Positions 42,433 to 54,881 of a DNA stretch of 64,000 nt are shown piece by piece. This stretch comes from Antedon mediterranea (lineage: Eukaryota > Echinodermata > Crinoidea > Comatulida > Antedonidae), in NCBI RefSeq assembly GCF_964355755.1, contig NC_092678.1, positions 18,696,922 to 18,760,921 of the forward strand. Direction: 5' to 3'. The translations under genes and the position numbers were made by a program. A model generated the notes under the pieces. The model saw only the letters and a list, made by a program, of their open reading frames with translations. It did not search any database and had not been told where the DNA came from. How positions within the stretch are numbered: position 1 is the stretch's first letter; every line of letters starts with the position of its first letter.

Positions 42433-45400
42433 GTAAGATACGCATGTTTAAATCTACGATTTAGATTATTTGAATCGAATTATAGGAGATCGTAATAATT
42501 CGAATTCAGAAAAGTTATAAATATTAAGTTCGTCGCATAAAGTTTAACGCTAAAAATATTACAAAATTTATAAAGTCATTTATTAGTATTTTTTTAATTT
42601 GGAATATCGTAATCAAATTATTGGCATGAATCCAACTTACAGTATAGTAAATCTGCCAATAAGATTTAGCGAAAAAGATTTCTGATTTAAAAGATGTACT
42701 GTAATTGCGTAGGCGGTTTACTAAATAATAAAAAAATGTATTATATAATTATTATAATATTGACATTAATCCAATCAAAAATATATTCATTAGAAAATGA
42801 TTTGAACATATTTATTTTATTTCAACTAATTACGTCCTAGAAACAAGAATTATAGCAACCTAAATGTAGACGAAAATATTTGATAATAATATTTATGGTA
42901 CAATTTATCTTATTACAGCGGGACTAGTCGGAATTCAAACGACTTCTTTCACTACCCAGGAAAAGAAAGGTAAGTCATATTTTGTTTATTATAATTCTAT
43001 GTTGCTGTTACTAAATACAATTAAACTGACTATCGCAAGTCATCCAGAAAGTAATTGTATTAAATGCCTTAATACATATTATACTTAACCACTATGTTCG
43101 TATGTTACTATGTATAATTATTAATTTTCATAATGCATTTTTTTCTATATACGTATTTGCAGGACTTAAATGTATTGAAAGTACTTAAATCTTTTGTACA
43201 GTCATGTATCTATTTGTTTTTTTCTGAAATGTATATCATGTCTTATAATATGTTTGGCATCATTCCAACTTACAGTGTATTAAATCTGCCGATGAGAATT
43301 ATTACTTAACATTTGGTATTTCTTTATTCTCTATTTCAAACCAACAGTGTAAAACACCAATAACAGGTTGACATTCAAGTTCAATATTGAATATCGAAAC
43401 GTGGCAGGCTATAGGCGCTTGACCTTTGACAAGATCGCCTAAAATTTATAAATTAAACTTACGATACTTATTATTATATATTCAGGAAACAATACATATT
43501 TAAAAAAATATATATATAATATTATTTATCGCATAATATACAGTCTAGGATAATTATTTGATATACAAAATCATTACACCCAACTACTATCTTCATCTCC
43601 TATATGCGGAACATCATTTGGATAATAGAAGAAATCACATATATACACATAATCAAACATAGTATACTCTATCTCTAACAATATTTCAATCTTATATCGA
43701 CTAAAGCTGAAGTATAGTCGTTATCTCGGGACCGTTCTATGGTCACTACCAGGTAGTCTTACTTCATCAAGGCTTCTATGAATGGATGTAGGCCTACTGG
43801 TGTGGAGCAGAAAAGCTAGTAGACCATACCCAGTACCGTTTTGATTACGATCAATCGGGAAATTACCTCACGACGTACAATACACTAAAATAAAACAATG
43901 GTAATACATAATAATGAAACAATAAAATAAGTAGTTTTAAATATTTTTCTTACGAGAAGTTGAGAGAGAGGAATTGTTAACAATACTGGTATCGAATTGA
44001 TTCCATATTAATTATTCTGATTCAAAAGAAGTTTACAGCACATGCATATATTTTTACTAAATAAAAAAAGATAAATCGTATTATTATATTATTAACATTA
44101 TTCCAATCAAAATTATATTCAATTGTGTACTATTCAAATAATTTGTCTTTTGGAGAATCTAAAGTCAAATAAAAAGTTTTACGATTTTTATTTGACTTTG
44201 GATCATCCAAAAGACAACTTATTTGAATACTACTATACAGAGATTCAGATGAACCATTTTACTAAATTACAAGAAATCAACCCGTGAGAATGAGGAAAAC
44301 ATGTAAAAGAAAATATTTCATTGCCATGTTAAAGTTATTTTAATAAACGTCCAATAAAAAAATAATATGAGGCATGGCATCACAAAATCGGCGTAGTGTT
44401 ATGTCGAAAATATATTATATTATATAGGCCTATTCGTAATCTATATTTAATAATCTTTAAAATGTGCCGCTGTTTATTAAAATTGGTTAATTATAATATG
44501 AAGAGTTATTAATGAAAACATACAAGTCACTTTCTAGCTCAGGAAATCGTCATTTTGAGAAAATCAACAATAAAGTAGCGACGTCGATTAGCTTGTCCTA
44601 GCCTAGCCCGCCGATCAACGCGACAAGACTCTCTGTTCAAACTTGCTACTTTCTTCTCAATAACGGCAAACTAGTCGAAATTATATCACTGTGTGGTACA
44701 TAATATTAACATTTTTGTTATTTTTAAAAAAAATATGGATAAAAATAACGATTATCTTTCTAAATATTCACAGAATGTTAAAACGTTCATTTGAGAAACT
44801 ACGATGGAAGCCATGCTGTTTCATCGTAAACAAAAGCGTCAGTCAATCAGAGAGCGTAATTTATCTCTATAGCCAATCACATTCAAGGATTCACAAATTC
44901 TTGTTAGAAATTACAGCAACCTAACACCTTAGTAAAACCAATTTCCATTGGCTAGATTAAAATAAATCCCTTGGGTTGTTAAAAATTATGGTAGCTGATA
45001 TTATTTTCGAACAGATAGGTACCAAACATGACGTGATTCGGGTTAGCGGTTTGTTTACAAAAGCGCCGTAAAGATGATTTTTGAGTGAACAAAAATACAA
45101 TTTCCTAATGATTTTCAATGGAAACGACTTAAATAATTGCAAAATACACATACTTGTGATATTTTTTTATGAACAAGATATGTGTTGATATGTTAAAGAT
45201 AAGTGTTTATAGTATCGTTTTTTATTGACATTTTAAAATGGATAGGTTAGGCCGTTTTTCGCATTCTGAACTTCAAGGCTAAATATCTCAACAGTTCGGG
45301 TTGCGACTCTGCGCCGCTTTTGTGATGCCAGGCCTCATATAGCAACATAAATTAAAATGAAAATATTTGAACAATGCTTATTGTACAATTCATTTTATTA

Positions 45401-48400
45401 CATCAGAAGAAATTCAAACGACTTCTTTCACTACTCAGAAAAAGACAAGTAAGTAATAATTTGTTATAATACTTTATGTTGCATATCTGTCACTAGATAC
45501 ATCTTGACTGACTATCGCAAGTCATCTAGAAACGAATCGTGTTTTGAATGTGATTAAAAGTACTTGTAACTTGTGATGGTCAAAAGTTAAGATACATCTA
45601 GTGACAAAAACAAAAACCAGGTGTTGTTAACAGTAAGTTTTGGTTTAGGAAAATTCTCAATTTTTGTCCTGTAATTTTTGTTATGGCTATGGGTTGAAAA
45701 AAACTTAATTAAGTTTCATTATGTACATTTCTTTGTTAAATATTAGCATATGACTGTGATGGTAAAGTACACGGAAATTATTACGCCGTTCCAGACGACC
45801 GTTCTAAATTCTACACTTGCCTCAATTCAATCCCACAAATTCAACAGTGCCATCCAACTACTCTGGTGTATAACGAATTAACAGGAGTTTGTGATTACCA
45901 ACGCAATATTGCAACAGGTAAATAATGATAATGCTGTGTCTTGTGGCTAATATAGTAGATAAGCAATGAATGGAAAGAAGCCGTTCTTTTGGTTTGCAAA
46001 ATTAATCTTCAAAAGAAGCCGATCTCAAAATTAAGCCACCTTCTTTATAAAACAGTATTAGCTTATGGGCTTTTTAGAGGTGAACTGTACGTAAATGTCA
46101 AGAAATAGAAATAAACAATACAGATGGTCATCTAGTTGGATGGCAGACTGTAGACTGATGATAATATGGCTGATCATAGTGTGTCAATATTAATGACCTT
46201 AACTATCTCAACAATCAAGCATCGTCCATTTATGTTTTTTGTTGGCAAATAATGGAAAATGTCTTATTATTGTCGTATCCAAATATTAACTAAATTGACA
46301 GCATTCATTGTGCAAAAGTAATCTCGAAAAAAAAAGCCCAACAAAGATTTTGAAAAGCATGTGCTTCTTTTCGATGTTTTACTTTACCGTAGTTTGTGAA
46401 ATCAAAGAAAATAAAACAAGTTACTAATGAGAACATCTAGGCTACAATGGTTAACACCTGTAGTAATCAAACGTTCATAATAAAATGTCTCCTATTATGT
46501 GTATTTAAAGTCGGTGTAACATAATCATGATTTTCCGAGTTTATATGTGCATAACTTAACAACATCAGGCGCTTTAAAACTGTTGGATACAATGTTTTAT
46601 TATAAAATGATTTTTTTTTAAAGGTAATTTAATTGTAGGCCCATTCGTTATACCTGTCACTAACAGTTCCTCTGTCTTATGTATTAATGGTTCAAATAAT
46701 CTCCTATTTTTAAAAATTGTATGTATATATATATATATATATTTGTTCAGATCATCCCAGACCATCACAAGACCAGGTTGTGTTTTTCACTAGAACTGTA
46801 ATGTATCGCTGTGGTGGGAGTTTGGTTGTAATCAATGGCACTGAGTACAGTTTTCCAGGTGCTGCAGTTGGTGAAATTATAAAGTCTAACCAAAAATGTC
46901 CACTTTATTCGAATGAACATGGTAAATATAATAATTATCAATGTAGCGTTACAAATGTATTATATAGATGCATTTTTAGATCTGCAAAATTATTTTTCTG
47001 AAACAAAATAACGTCATAGTAAAACATGCTCATGTATATGCGTGCATACTCATATGTATTCATTGTGATGGTTTCGTCAAGGAAATTTATAGAGGACGTA
47101 AAATTCGATAATCATTCGTTGTCATTGTTACTAGTGACCAATTATAAGACGGCACTCTATATCGCGTGATCGTTGGAATGTTTGGAATGAATTGATATAG
47201 GCCTACATGAAGAGGCACGCTGTGGCGCATAAACAAACCACTTATCGTCTGTGGACGATACCCTGTTATAGACCATATATTAGTATGCACATCTGAAACT
47301 TACTAATATCTACTGCGTTAAAATACGTCCACGTCACAGCGGTGAACAAATTATATACAGTCTAATATACACTAATGTGTTGTTTTTCTAGTTTCGCTTG
47401 CAACACGGTATTGTGTTGGAAATTCCGCTTCATGGGCTGAGCATGGTCCACTCAATTTTACAGAATGTGATGTTGGAACAACTTCAAGACAAATACAACG
47501 ATTGGATGAGGTATCAACATGCATCATTTCACAATAATTAGCTTTCGATTTTGTGACGTACTTGACTTTTGACGTCATATTCACATGAGTTTGGTCAATT
47601 GTAGGTTCAGTTAACGACCGTGAATTCAATTATAACATATATTCACACCTGGGTCATTACAACAAATTTACAGAGCTGGGCGGGTAAAATTTATTTATAA
47701 ACTTATTTGACTTAAAAAGGAAAGACATTTACAATGCATAATTTAGTTACAAATGGTTCATAGTAAAAAAAAAATATTTAAAAATATAAAAACGAATATA
47801 CATATTGCCATGTTATGTTTGTTTTTAAATATGTGTATTCTAGCATAAATAAAGTTCTGCTTTGTAATTTTATTTCAATATATTCCAAAAGGGAGCCTTC
47901 TGTGTACTGATATCGGAAGGTTATTCCAACATTCCTTTGGTTTAGATCCGAATTCGCGGCATAAAATCCGGTTCCAGGCATCAAGTCGCGACCCAAATGC
48001 CCAGATGTAGCAATGCAAGGAAGAATATCAAATAGACCGGCACGTCAACCCCAACAGGTAGTTTAGAAATACAATTTCATTGGAATTTTGGGGGTTTTTT
48101 TTGAGAAAAAAATAGCGCTGATGATCCACCAAAAATATTCAGCGCATCCCGACGCAACGTTCCACAATTGCGTTTTTGAACGTCGTCAACGTTAGTGCCG
48201 TAGTTTTACTTGATTTACTTCACGAGTTGTAAAAATAACGTTTTTCTTTCCGGATTTCTTGCTTCCCGTTACTGTGTGAAATCCAGATGATTTGATTTCA
48301 TGTAGCGATGTTTGCACTGTTGCGTTGTGATTACGCAAATACGTCGTTCTTTGGTCTAGAAACTACATTTAAGGCAAATAACGCAAGTAGGCATACATTA

Positions 48401-51400
48401 TCGTTTGTTATTATAGGCCTATAAGATGCTCTATCCCGTTTAAACGTCTTTCTGTCGATAAAACAATGGTTACTGATTTCTTAGATTGAAATTACACAAG
48501 GAAACGGCAAGGATGTGGCAGAGGATCTTGCAGTAGTCATCAACAATGCAGAAGATATCGATAAAGTGGCGGTTGAGTTAGTTGCAGGTATCCTGGAAGA
48601 TATTGTTGACCTTGGAATTCCTGATGAAACGGTGATTTGTTTGTACAATACATTTTCATTATTATTATTTTAAATATTGTTTTCTTGTAGTGAGTTAGCT
48701 AAATATATTATAATGAAAATTATATTATGTTATTGTGTTTACAGATAGCATTAAACGTGGTAGACGTTATTGATAATATCATCGAATTTGACATAATTGA
48801 CGCATCAATGAGTGAAACAGCGTCATCATTTGTGACGTCATTGGAAATACAACTTGCAACAATGGCCAAAGCAGGTATGAACTTTTCCAGTGTACAACCA
48901 AATGTTGGTGTGATGGCATTAGCAGTAAGCCCAGAATATCTAGTAGATGGGCTAGCATACGTTGCTTTCTCTGACGGCGACTCGCTCAAGGAAGCTTTTG
49001 AACCAGACGATGTAAAAACGTATTACGAGAAGACATTTCCTTTTGAAATGGTAGGAGCGTCGATCGCGCTTCCACATGAGATTATCTTACTTGGCCAAAA
49101 ACAAACAGTAGAATATGAGATCCGAGTATATTTTACAGTGTATCAGAACCGTTCGTTGTTTATTTCAAACAGCTTAGGTAACGCGTCTGGAGAAGGATTT
49201 ACGCGCCAAGTTGGCAGTCAGATTATTTCAGCTACAATAGAAGCAGTCGAGATCGATGGCCTAGTAACACCTATAAAAGCTTCTTTTCTACCACGCGTTG
49301 TAAGTACTTTATACAAAAAAACCATTTGTACTTGTGATGCCATATTGTATATTACAATGACAACTTTTCTTTTCTCTCAGAGATGTGGAAGAAAATTATA
49401 ACATTTATACAATATGTCGCCGAATATAAACACACGATGAAATTGAGATTTGTAGTTTCGTTTTTTACTCTTTCTACAGAAAAATGGTTATAACACAGAG
49501 TGTGTATTCTGGGATTTCTCACTTGATAATGGAGTAGGCGATTGGTCAAGCGAAGGATGTGAGCAAAATGGAACAGCAGATGGTCGTGTTGTATGCTTAT
49601 GTGACCATCTGACCAACTTTGCTATTCTTGTTGTAAGTTATCAATTTTATCTCTTACAATATTACAAATTATGTATGCTTATTATCCAAAATACCTGAGA
49701 TTAGTAAGTTTCAAAATGATTTGTAAGAGAAAAAAAATACAATCAACTCTCTTTTCCCTGACCTTGCTATTTTTTAAAACACTGATTATTATTTGAAATA
49801 TAGTAGACGTATAGACAAAGTAGAAGAAATGAAAAAAAAGTTGAAGACTAAATCTAGTTTTAAAACAATTTTGAGCAGAGTCAAACAAAAAATGTACCTA
49901 GTACTATACAAAAAAATCTGTAAACATTTTATTAATAATTACTATTATTAATTATATTCAAATTTACAAAAAAAAATTAACGTTTAATTTTGAAAGGACT
50001 ATTACAGACATAAAGATGGCCAATTCCAAGATGTCTTAACTCTTATCAGTTTAATCGGATGCGTAGTGTCTATTGTGTGTTTGGCAGTTACCGTAGCAAC
50101 ACATTTGTGTTTTAAGTAAGTAGCAGTAATTGGAAAAACTGTCCCAGTGAGATGGGAATTTTTTGTTGTATTGATGGTATAATAGATCCATATTTTAGAT
50201 TAAAAAAACATACCATGAATTTACTTTATTTGTTGAAAATATGTGTTACTTCCATAATCAATTGTTTATGATAAATAATTTGTGGAATAATTATACATGA
50301 CATTTCTATTTGTTTACATTATAGTTTTTGCTCACTGGATTATTTTATTTAAATAAAACGATTGATGTAAGATTGTTGTACATTGTTAGTTATGTAATTA
50401 AAAGTGTTGGTTGTTTCGGTGTAGCAAACCTCGAGAATATCGTAGTACTGTATAATTGCTTTATTACTTGACTGTCTCTACTAATTAATATTATGTTTTT
50501 ATTGTAGACAATTTCGAACAAAACGTCCACAAAAGATCCTCGTAAACCTGTCACTATCGTTGCTTCTCCTCTACCTCGTGTTTGCAATTGGCATCGAGCA
50601 AACAGGTTCTAAAAATGGATGCATCGCTGTAGCAGCGCTGATTCATTACTTTGGATTGGCCTCTATTTTCTGGATGTCAATCGAAGCTGTAAACATGTAC
50701 CTAATGTTCGTCAAAGTCTTCTACGATGAAATTAGATATTTTATGCTGAAAGTTTGTATAACGGGCTACGGTAAATATTGTTAAAAAACACAAATTGTTC
50801 TTGTTTTTAAAAACTAATAATTTATGATTTCACTTCACTTGACTATGGTGCCTTAATATTTCGCTCGATCTTAAAGATGTATTTTCCCCCAAAACATAAA
50901 TATTGAAGATAAAAGAAGACTTTAAATAGGCCACTTCGCAGGTTTAACAAAGTTAATCACTTCTGTATAAAAAATCCTAAAAAGTAATGTTTTAATTATA
51001 AAACCCCACTGACTTTTTGCTTTCAATTACAGTTTTTCAGGTAAATATAACTTATTTTGTCGACCTAATTTGTTGTAAAAGTGAATAAGAACAAAAACAT
51101 AAAACAAATATCCATGGTTATTTGCCAATAGTTATTTCTTTTAAAATTTCGAATAAATAAGCATCGAGTTATTCGACTAAACCATTATATTGTGTTTGTT
51201 TTTTAAGGCGTTCCTCTGGTAATAGTTGTACTTTGTCTGGGTGTTGATATTGATCACTATGCAAAAGAAAATTAGTAAGTACAAATATCAATATTATAAT
51301 AATGAGACATTGACACGACAAAGCTCGTGAACTATTTTATCAAAGAGTATGACGTAGAGGCTAACCTAAAAAGCTAAACTGTACATTATTTATGAATTCT

Positions 51401-51905
51401 TTTTTGCAGCTGTTTTATTCCTTCGGGAAATGTTCGCAACTATGGCTTCATTCTGATCATCGGCATACTATTTCTGTTTAATGTTGTAGTGTTCGTTTTA
51501 GTTATGCGTGCATTGACTTGCGGACGAAGAAAGGTTGCCAACAAAGTTGATCGAATCAAGAAAGATATAGTCATCAAGCGTCTTCAGAACGCTATTGCGG
51601 TGTCTGTTCTTCTAGGCCTAACCTGGGTTTTTGGATTCTTTGCAATCGACCCCGATTCGACCTCTCGCGACGTGTTTCAGTTGTTGTTCTGTGTCTTTAA
51701 CTCTCTGCAAGGCCTGTTCATTTTTCTGTTGTTCTGTGTTCGCCAGAAGGATATTCGTGACGCGTGGAAGACATGTTGCAAAGATAGTAACAAAGCTAAG
51801 AGAGTTAAATACGCTACCGATTCTAGTAACAGCAAGGGTAAAGTCAAGGACCAGGGTATTCCTTTGACAGGATATTCTACTAATGGTAAAAATACTGCTA
51901 TTTAG
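42184..51905 (+). CDS. Gene 3: adhesion GPCR with CBM14 chitin-binding-like head, HRM, GAIN/GPS and 7TM
   Basis: Spliced model with exons 42184-42249 (or start at 42205), 42408-42432, 42919-42969, 45407-45448, 45747-45917, 46751-46921, 47392-47510, 48485-48631, 48745-49299, 49480-49632, 49997-50115, 50508-50770, 51208-51274 and 51410-51905. The total is in frame, about 807 residues from the 42205 start. It lacks the EGF/LDLa/Ig/SEA series of genes 1 and 2 and is complete in the window. The expected role is a cell-surface receptor that may sense chitin-like or other glycan ligands and signal through G proteins (inference from domains). Confidence 0.85.
42919..45448 (+). CDS. Gene 3 duplicated linker exons
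   Basis: Exons 42919-42969 and 45407-45448, both phase 1-1, encode IQTTSFTTQEKK and IQTTSFTTQKKT. Flanking intron DNA is also shared (GACTGACTATCGCAAGTCAT against AAACTGACTATCGCAAGTCA), so exon plus intron was duplicated. The peptide is Thr/Ser-rich, as expected for an O-glycosylated spacer between signal peptide and CBM14. Confidence 0.6.
44132..44228. mobile_element. Fold-back hairpin MITE, copy 2
   Basis: ATTCAAATAATTTGTCTTTT GG on the left mirrors CCAAAAGACAACTTATTTGA AT on the right. The centre also folds (AAAGTCAAATAAAAAG against TTTTTATTTGACTTT). It is the partner of 23306-23440 and lies in the gene 3 intron 42970-45406. Confidence 0.75.
44366..45340. mobile_element. TIR element, about 975 bp
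   Basis: TATGAGGCATGGCATCACAA AATCGGCG at the left is mirrored at the right by CGCCGCTTTTGTGATGCCAG GCCTCATA. TA flanks both sides, consistent with a TA target duplication. No transposase-like ORF was recognised. It lies between the two duplicated linker exons of gene 3. Confidence 0.7.
45747..45917 (+). CDS. Gene 3 exon: CBM14 (peritrophin-A-like) chitin-binding domain
   Basis: A 171-nt phase 1-1 exon. The sequence YDCDGKVHGNYYAVPDDRSK is followed by FYTC, then QCHPTTLVYN and GVCDYQRN. The G-x-Y-x-x-P-D-D, FYxC, LVYN and CDY landmarks are those of CBM14. Only four of the usual six cysteines remain. The two missing (before KFY and after CDY) are the pair normally joined to each other, so one whole disulfide has been lost. 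Chitin binding is plausible, not shown. Confidence 0.82.
46751..47510 (+). CDS. Gene 3 exons: hormone-receptor (HRM) domain
   Basis: Exons 46751-46921 and 47392-47510. The first carries an extra N-terminal linker (DHPRPSQDQVVFF), then YRCGGSLVVINGTEYSFPG and KCPLYSNEH. The second has ATRYCVGNSASWAEHG and ECDVGTTSRQIQRLDE. A (TA)n tract lies just before the first acceptor. Confidence 0.8.
48485..49299 (+). CDS. Gene 3 exons: GAIN domain
   Basis: Exons 48485-48631 (147 nt) and 48745-49299 (555 nt). The second is strikingly close to gene 1, with long identical runs such as GGTAACGCGTCTGGAGAAGG and TTTACGCGCCAAGTTGGCAG, more so than either is to gene 2. It ends FLPRV rather than FLPRF. Confidence 0.88.
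49480..49632 (+). CDS. Gene 3 exon: GPS proteolysis site
   Basis: A 153-nt exon with CVFWDFSLDNGVGDWSSEGC and VVCLCDHLTNFAILV. HL|T is intact. The agonist peptide continues DYYRHKDGQFQD in the next exon, differing from EPKDS/EPKES in genes 1 and 2. Confidence 0.95.
49997..51905 (+). CDS. Gene 3 exons: seven-transmembrane domain and C-tail
   Basis: Exons 49997-50115, 50508-50770, 51208-51274 and 51410-51905. All seven helices are present (TM6 LGLTWVFGF, TM7 LQGLFIFLLF). The stop TAG at 51903-51905 comes before the region matching the last codons of genes 1 and 2, so the tail ends KNTAI instead of ENV. The homologous AACGAGAATGT remains just downstream, out of frame. Confidence 0.92.
50871..51120. 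repeat. Partial TTAA-flanked MITE
   Basis: It starts TTAAAGATGTATTTTCCCCC and shows family words ATTACAGTTTTTCAGGTAAA and GTAAAAGTGAATAA. The other terminal repeat is missing. It lies in the gene 3 intron 50771-51207. Confidence 0.5.
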
Positions 51906-52909
51906 AAACAACGAGAATGTTTAAAACGTTAAAAGAAAATGTTGAATGATTAGTGTAGGCCTGTATAGTTTTCTAGATCTACTAAAACTTAGATATTGAA
52001 ATCGATTCTTTCTAATTTCATTCTTAAATAGAAAAAAAAAACGTATCATAAACAAAATCATTCCCTTATTAATCACAGACATTGATGATGCACTATATAC
52101 CAATATTACATATAGGCCTACTTCTGATGTTATAGGCCTATGTTTGATTGCATGTACTGTAAACCTACATTCAAAGAAATAAGAATCATTAGGCCTATCT
52201 GTGTTTTTTTTTTTGGGTTTTTAATTGAAGAAAGAATCTATAAAAGTCTTGGAGTAAAAACATTAGGTTTATCTGCGATCGTTGTTTTCTAAATCTGAGT
52301 TTTCTAGACATTGCAGATAGGACTGATGCTATTATGTAGATTTGCTTAACTGCTGGGTCGTTCATGATAGGCAGGCTATTAGTGTGAAGTTTGAAATTCC
52401 CACCTCGATCTAGGATCGTTGAACGACCGGTTTAGTTCTATGTCTGTCGTAGGTTTACGTCTTTCGCTGTAGATACGCTCTACAACAATTATTGATGTAG
52501 CATACTGTAAGACTGTCCTTCTCAATTGGATACTTTAGCTAACAACGTATACCAGACTTTCTCCGATATTTTATTGGTAAGACATTATTGCATACCATAA
52601 TTACTTGAAGATCATTGTTTTGGTAATACTTGTTTACATTATATCTTTTAACTCATTTTTTTGCGATCAGCCTTCTTTCTGTGCGTTGTTTTCTACTTGT
52701 AACCAGCTTTTTCTTATTATTTTTTTATTTTTGGGGTTATACACCAGTTTTGCTTCTTTTATTGTTCTTTGTTCTCTTGTGTTTTTACATTTATAACATT
52801 ATTACATTGTTTTTTTTTTAGCTATGCCTATAGGACCATTGTTATATAGATGTAAATAGCATTAACTAACGTTGACGTGGTACTATATTTTTATTCTATA
52901 AGTACCGTA

Positions 52910-53330
52910 TTTTCAATTGTGACGTCATTAATAAATTATTCATGTTCTATTACTTTGTAGAACATAGTTGTTATGTCATTCATGTATATTCATTGTAATC
53001 TATTGTGATGTCATACTATATTTGTTATTCTATAAGTATTTTTCATTGTGACGTCATACATTGTACATGTTCTATTTCTATTTCTTTGTTAAACATCGTT
53101 GTTATGTCATTCATGTATATTCATTGTAATCTATTGTGATGTCATACTATATTTGTTATTCTATAAGTATTTTTCATTGTGACGTCATACATTGTACATG
53201 TTCTATTTCTATTTCTTTGTTAAACATCGTTTTTAAGTCATTCACGTATATTGATTGTAATCTATTGTGATGTCATACTAAATGTTTGTTATAATAAGAT
53301 TATTTTATTGTTGAACATCGTTGTATATCA
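52910..53330. repeat. 131-bp tandem repeat with TGACGTCA (CRE-like) sites
   Basis: CATGTATATTCATTGTAATC recurs at about 52981 and 53112, and in variant form at 53243, a period of 131. Units include ATTGTGACGTCATACATTG. TGACGTCA occurs at about 52920, 53049 and 53180 and again near 53454. Similar isolated text lies 3' of gene 1 (ATGACGTCATAC near 19368). Confidence 0.85.
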
Positions 53331-54363
53331 TCCATGTAAATTTTGTTGTATTTGATTATAATGACGTAATATGAATTGTTCATGCTATTATTAGACTGGT
53401 TACATCATGACGTTTAATGTGTTAAATGTAAAATCATTTTTTTTTTCAATTGTGACGTCATGCTAAATTTGTTCATGCTATTTTATTTGTTAGACATCAT
53501 GTATACGCTTAATGTGGTGTTACACGTACATTAATTATATATCAATTAATGAATTAATGCTGAACTGCTCTTGCTAACAATACTGTTATTTGTGAGACAT
53601 CCTATAACATGTAGCTGAATGTGTTAAACCGTGAATAAATAACTTGTGACGTCGTGCTAGCTGTTCATCAATAACATTATTCACTATGTTTGCTTAAATC
53701 ATGGACCTATAAATTAATTAAAAGTATTAAAAATACAGTTACAAACACTAATTGTTTGTATTTTTGTGTTGTTGACAATTAATATGTGTTTACTGGATGT
53801 CGATACCGGTGCCGTCTGCCCGGAAGGAAATTTGCGCACCCTTTGATTATTTTATAACTTCTTGAACAATTTACCTACATTATTTTATGTTTGTTTCCGC
53901 CTTTTCTTGCCCTCGCGTATTTCTGATAAATTGATTGCTTTTATGCTATATTAAAACCTATTCATGTGTAATGTGAAGGACTTATTTTCCCAAATTGGAC
54001 ATTTATATTGAGCCGTTAATCAATGATACATAAATACGTCATCTACAATAAGTATTTGAAAACAAAGTTTTGAAAAGCTGCAGATTATTGTTTGTATCCC
54101 TAAACCTGTTTACACAAGGCGAATTAGTTCGCACCAATCGAAAGCGTCAATATATACGCATGCGTATTAATATTTCTACCTTCCAACTTCTTTTGTGCGA
54201 GTTTTTCGCTTCGGCAAAATTACTGTAGTAGTTTGAAATGTTTCTAAATGTTACAAAGCGAATAAACAATTAGAGCTCAGGAAATGGGTTCCTGAACGTT
54301 TATGAGAGCACAAACACAGTGCGACGCGCAATGAGCTTTTGATATATTTTTTAATTGGCGCTT

Positions 54364-54401
54364 TATATATATATATATATAATATATATATATATATCCG
54401 A
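54364..54401. repeat. (TA)n microsatellite
   Basis: Two runs of alternating TA interrupted by AATA, just before the Penelope-like remnant. A similar short run lies at 55032-55051. Confidence 0.85.
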
Positions 54402-54487
54402 TATAAGTTTCCGAGGTGGATTTGTCTTTGCGTGTTACTTTGGCTTGGTATATTACAGATGATTGTAAGCAATTTCCGCTTAGCGGG

Positions 54488-54796
54488 CTAACTGAAAAAG
54501 ATTTTAAAACAGGATACAGAAATCACACCTCATCATTCCGTAATTCACGTTCTAGAAACTCAACTGAACTCAGTAAACATATTTGGACACTCAAGGACAA
54601 TAACACAGACTATACAATCTCATGGCGCATCTTGACATCTACTAAAGCATATAGTAGCGCAAACAAAAAATGAAATCTCTGCCTCAAAGAGAAATTATTT
54701 ATCATCCACCACCCTGAATTATCGACATTAAACAAACGTAACGAACTTGTGTCCGCCTGCCGGCACAGAAAGAAAGCATTGTTACATAACAGCTGA
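54488..54796 (+). pseudogene. Penelope-like retroelement remnant (C-terminal GIY-YIG region)
   Basis: The frame reads LTEKDFKTGYRNHTSSFRNS, STELSKHIWTLKDNNTDYTI, SWRIL, then an in-frame TGA at 54671-54673, then [20 protein letters not shown] and a final stop at 54794. This matches the conserved end of Penelope-like element proteins, where the GIY-YIG nuclease lies. The TGA replaces an expected Cys codon in the zinc-like C-x2-C pair. It is a broken, truncated relic; the reverse transcriptase part is absent. Confidence 0.75.
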
Positions 54797-54881
54797 CATT
54801 CCAAAACATATCACCTGTAAATGCTAATTCTACAAGTAAATGTGCTTATAAGCAGCGTTGTAATTGATTCTTCTCATTATA

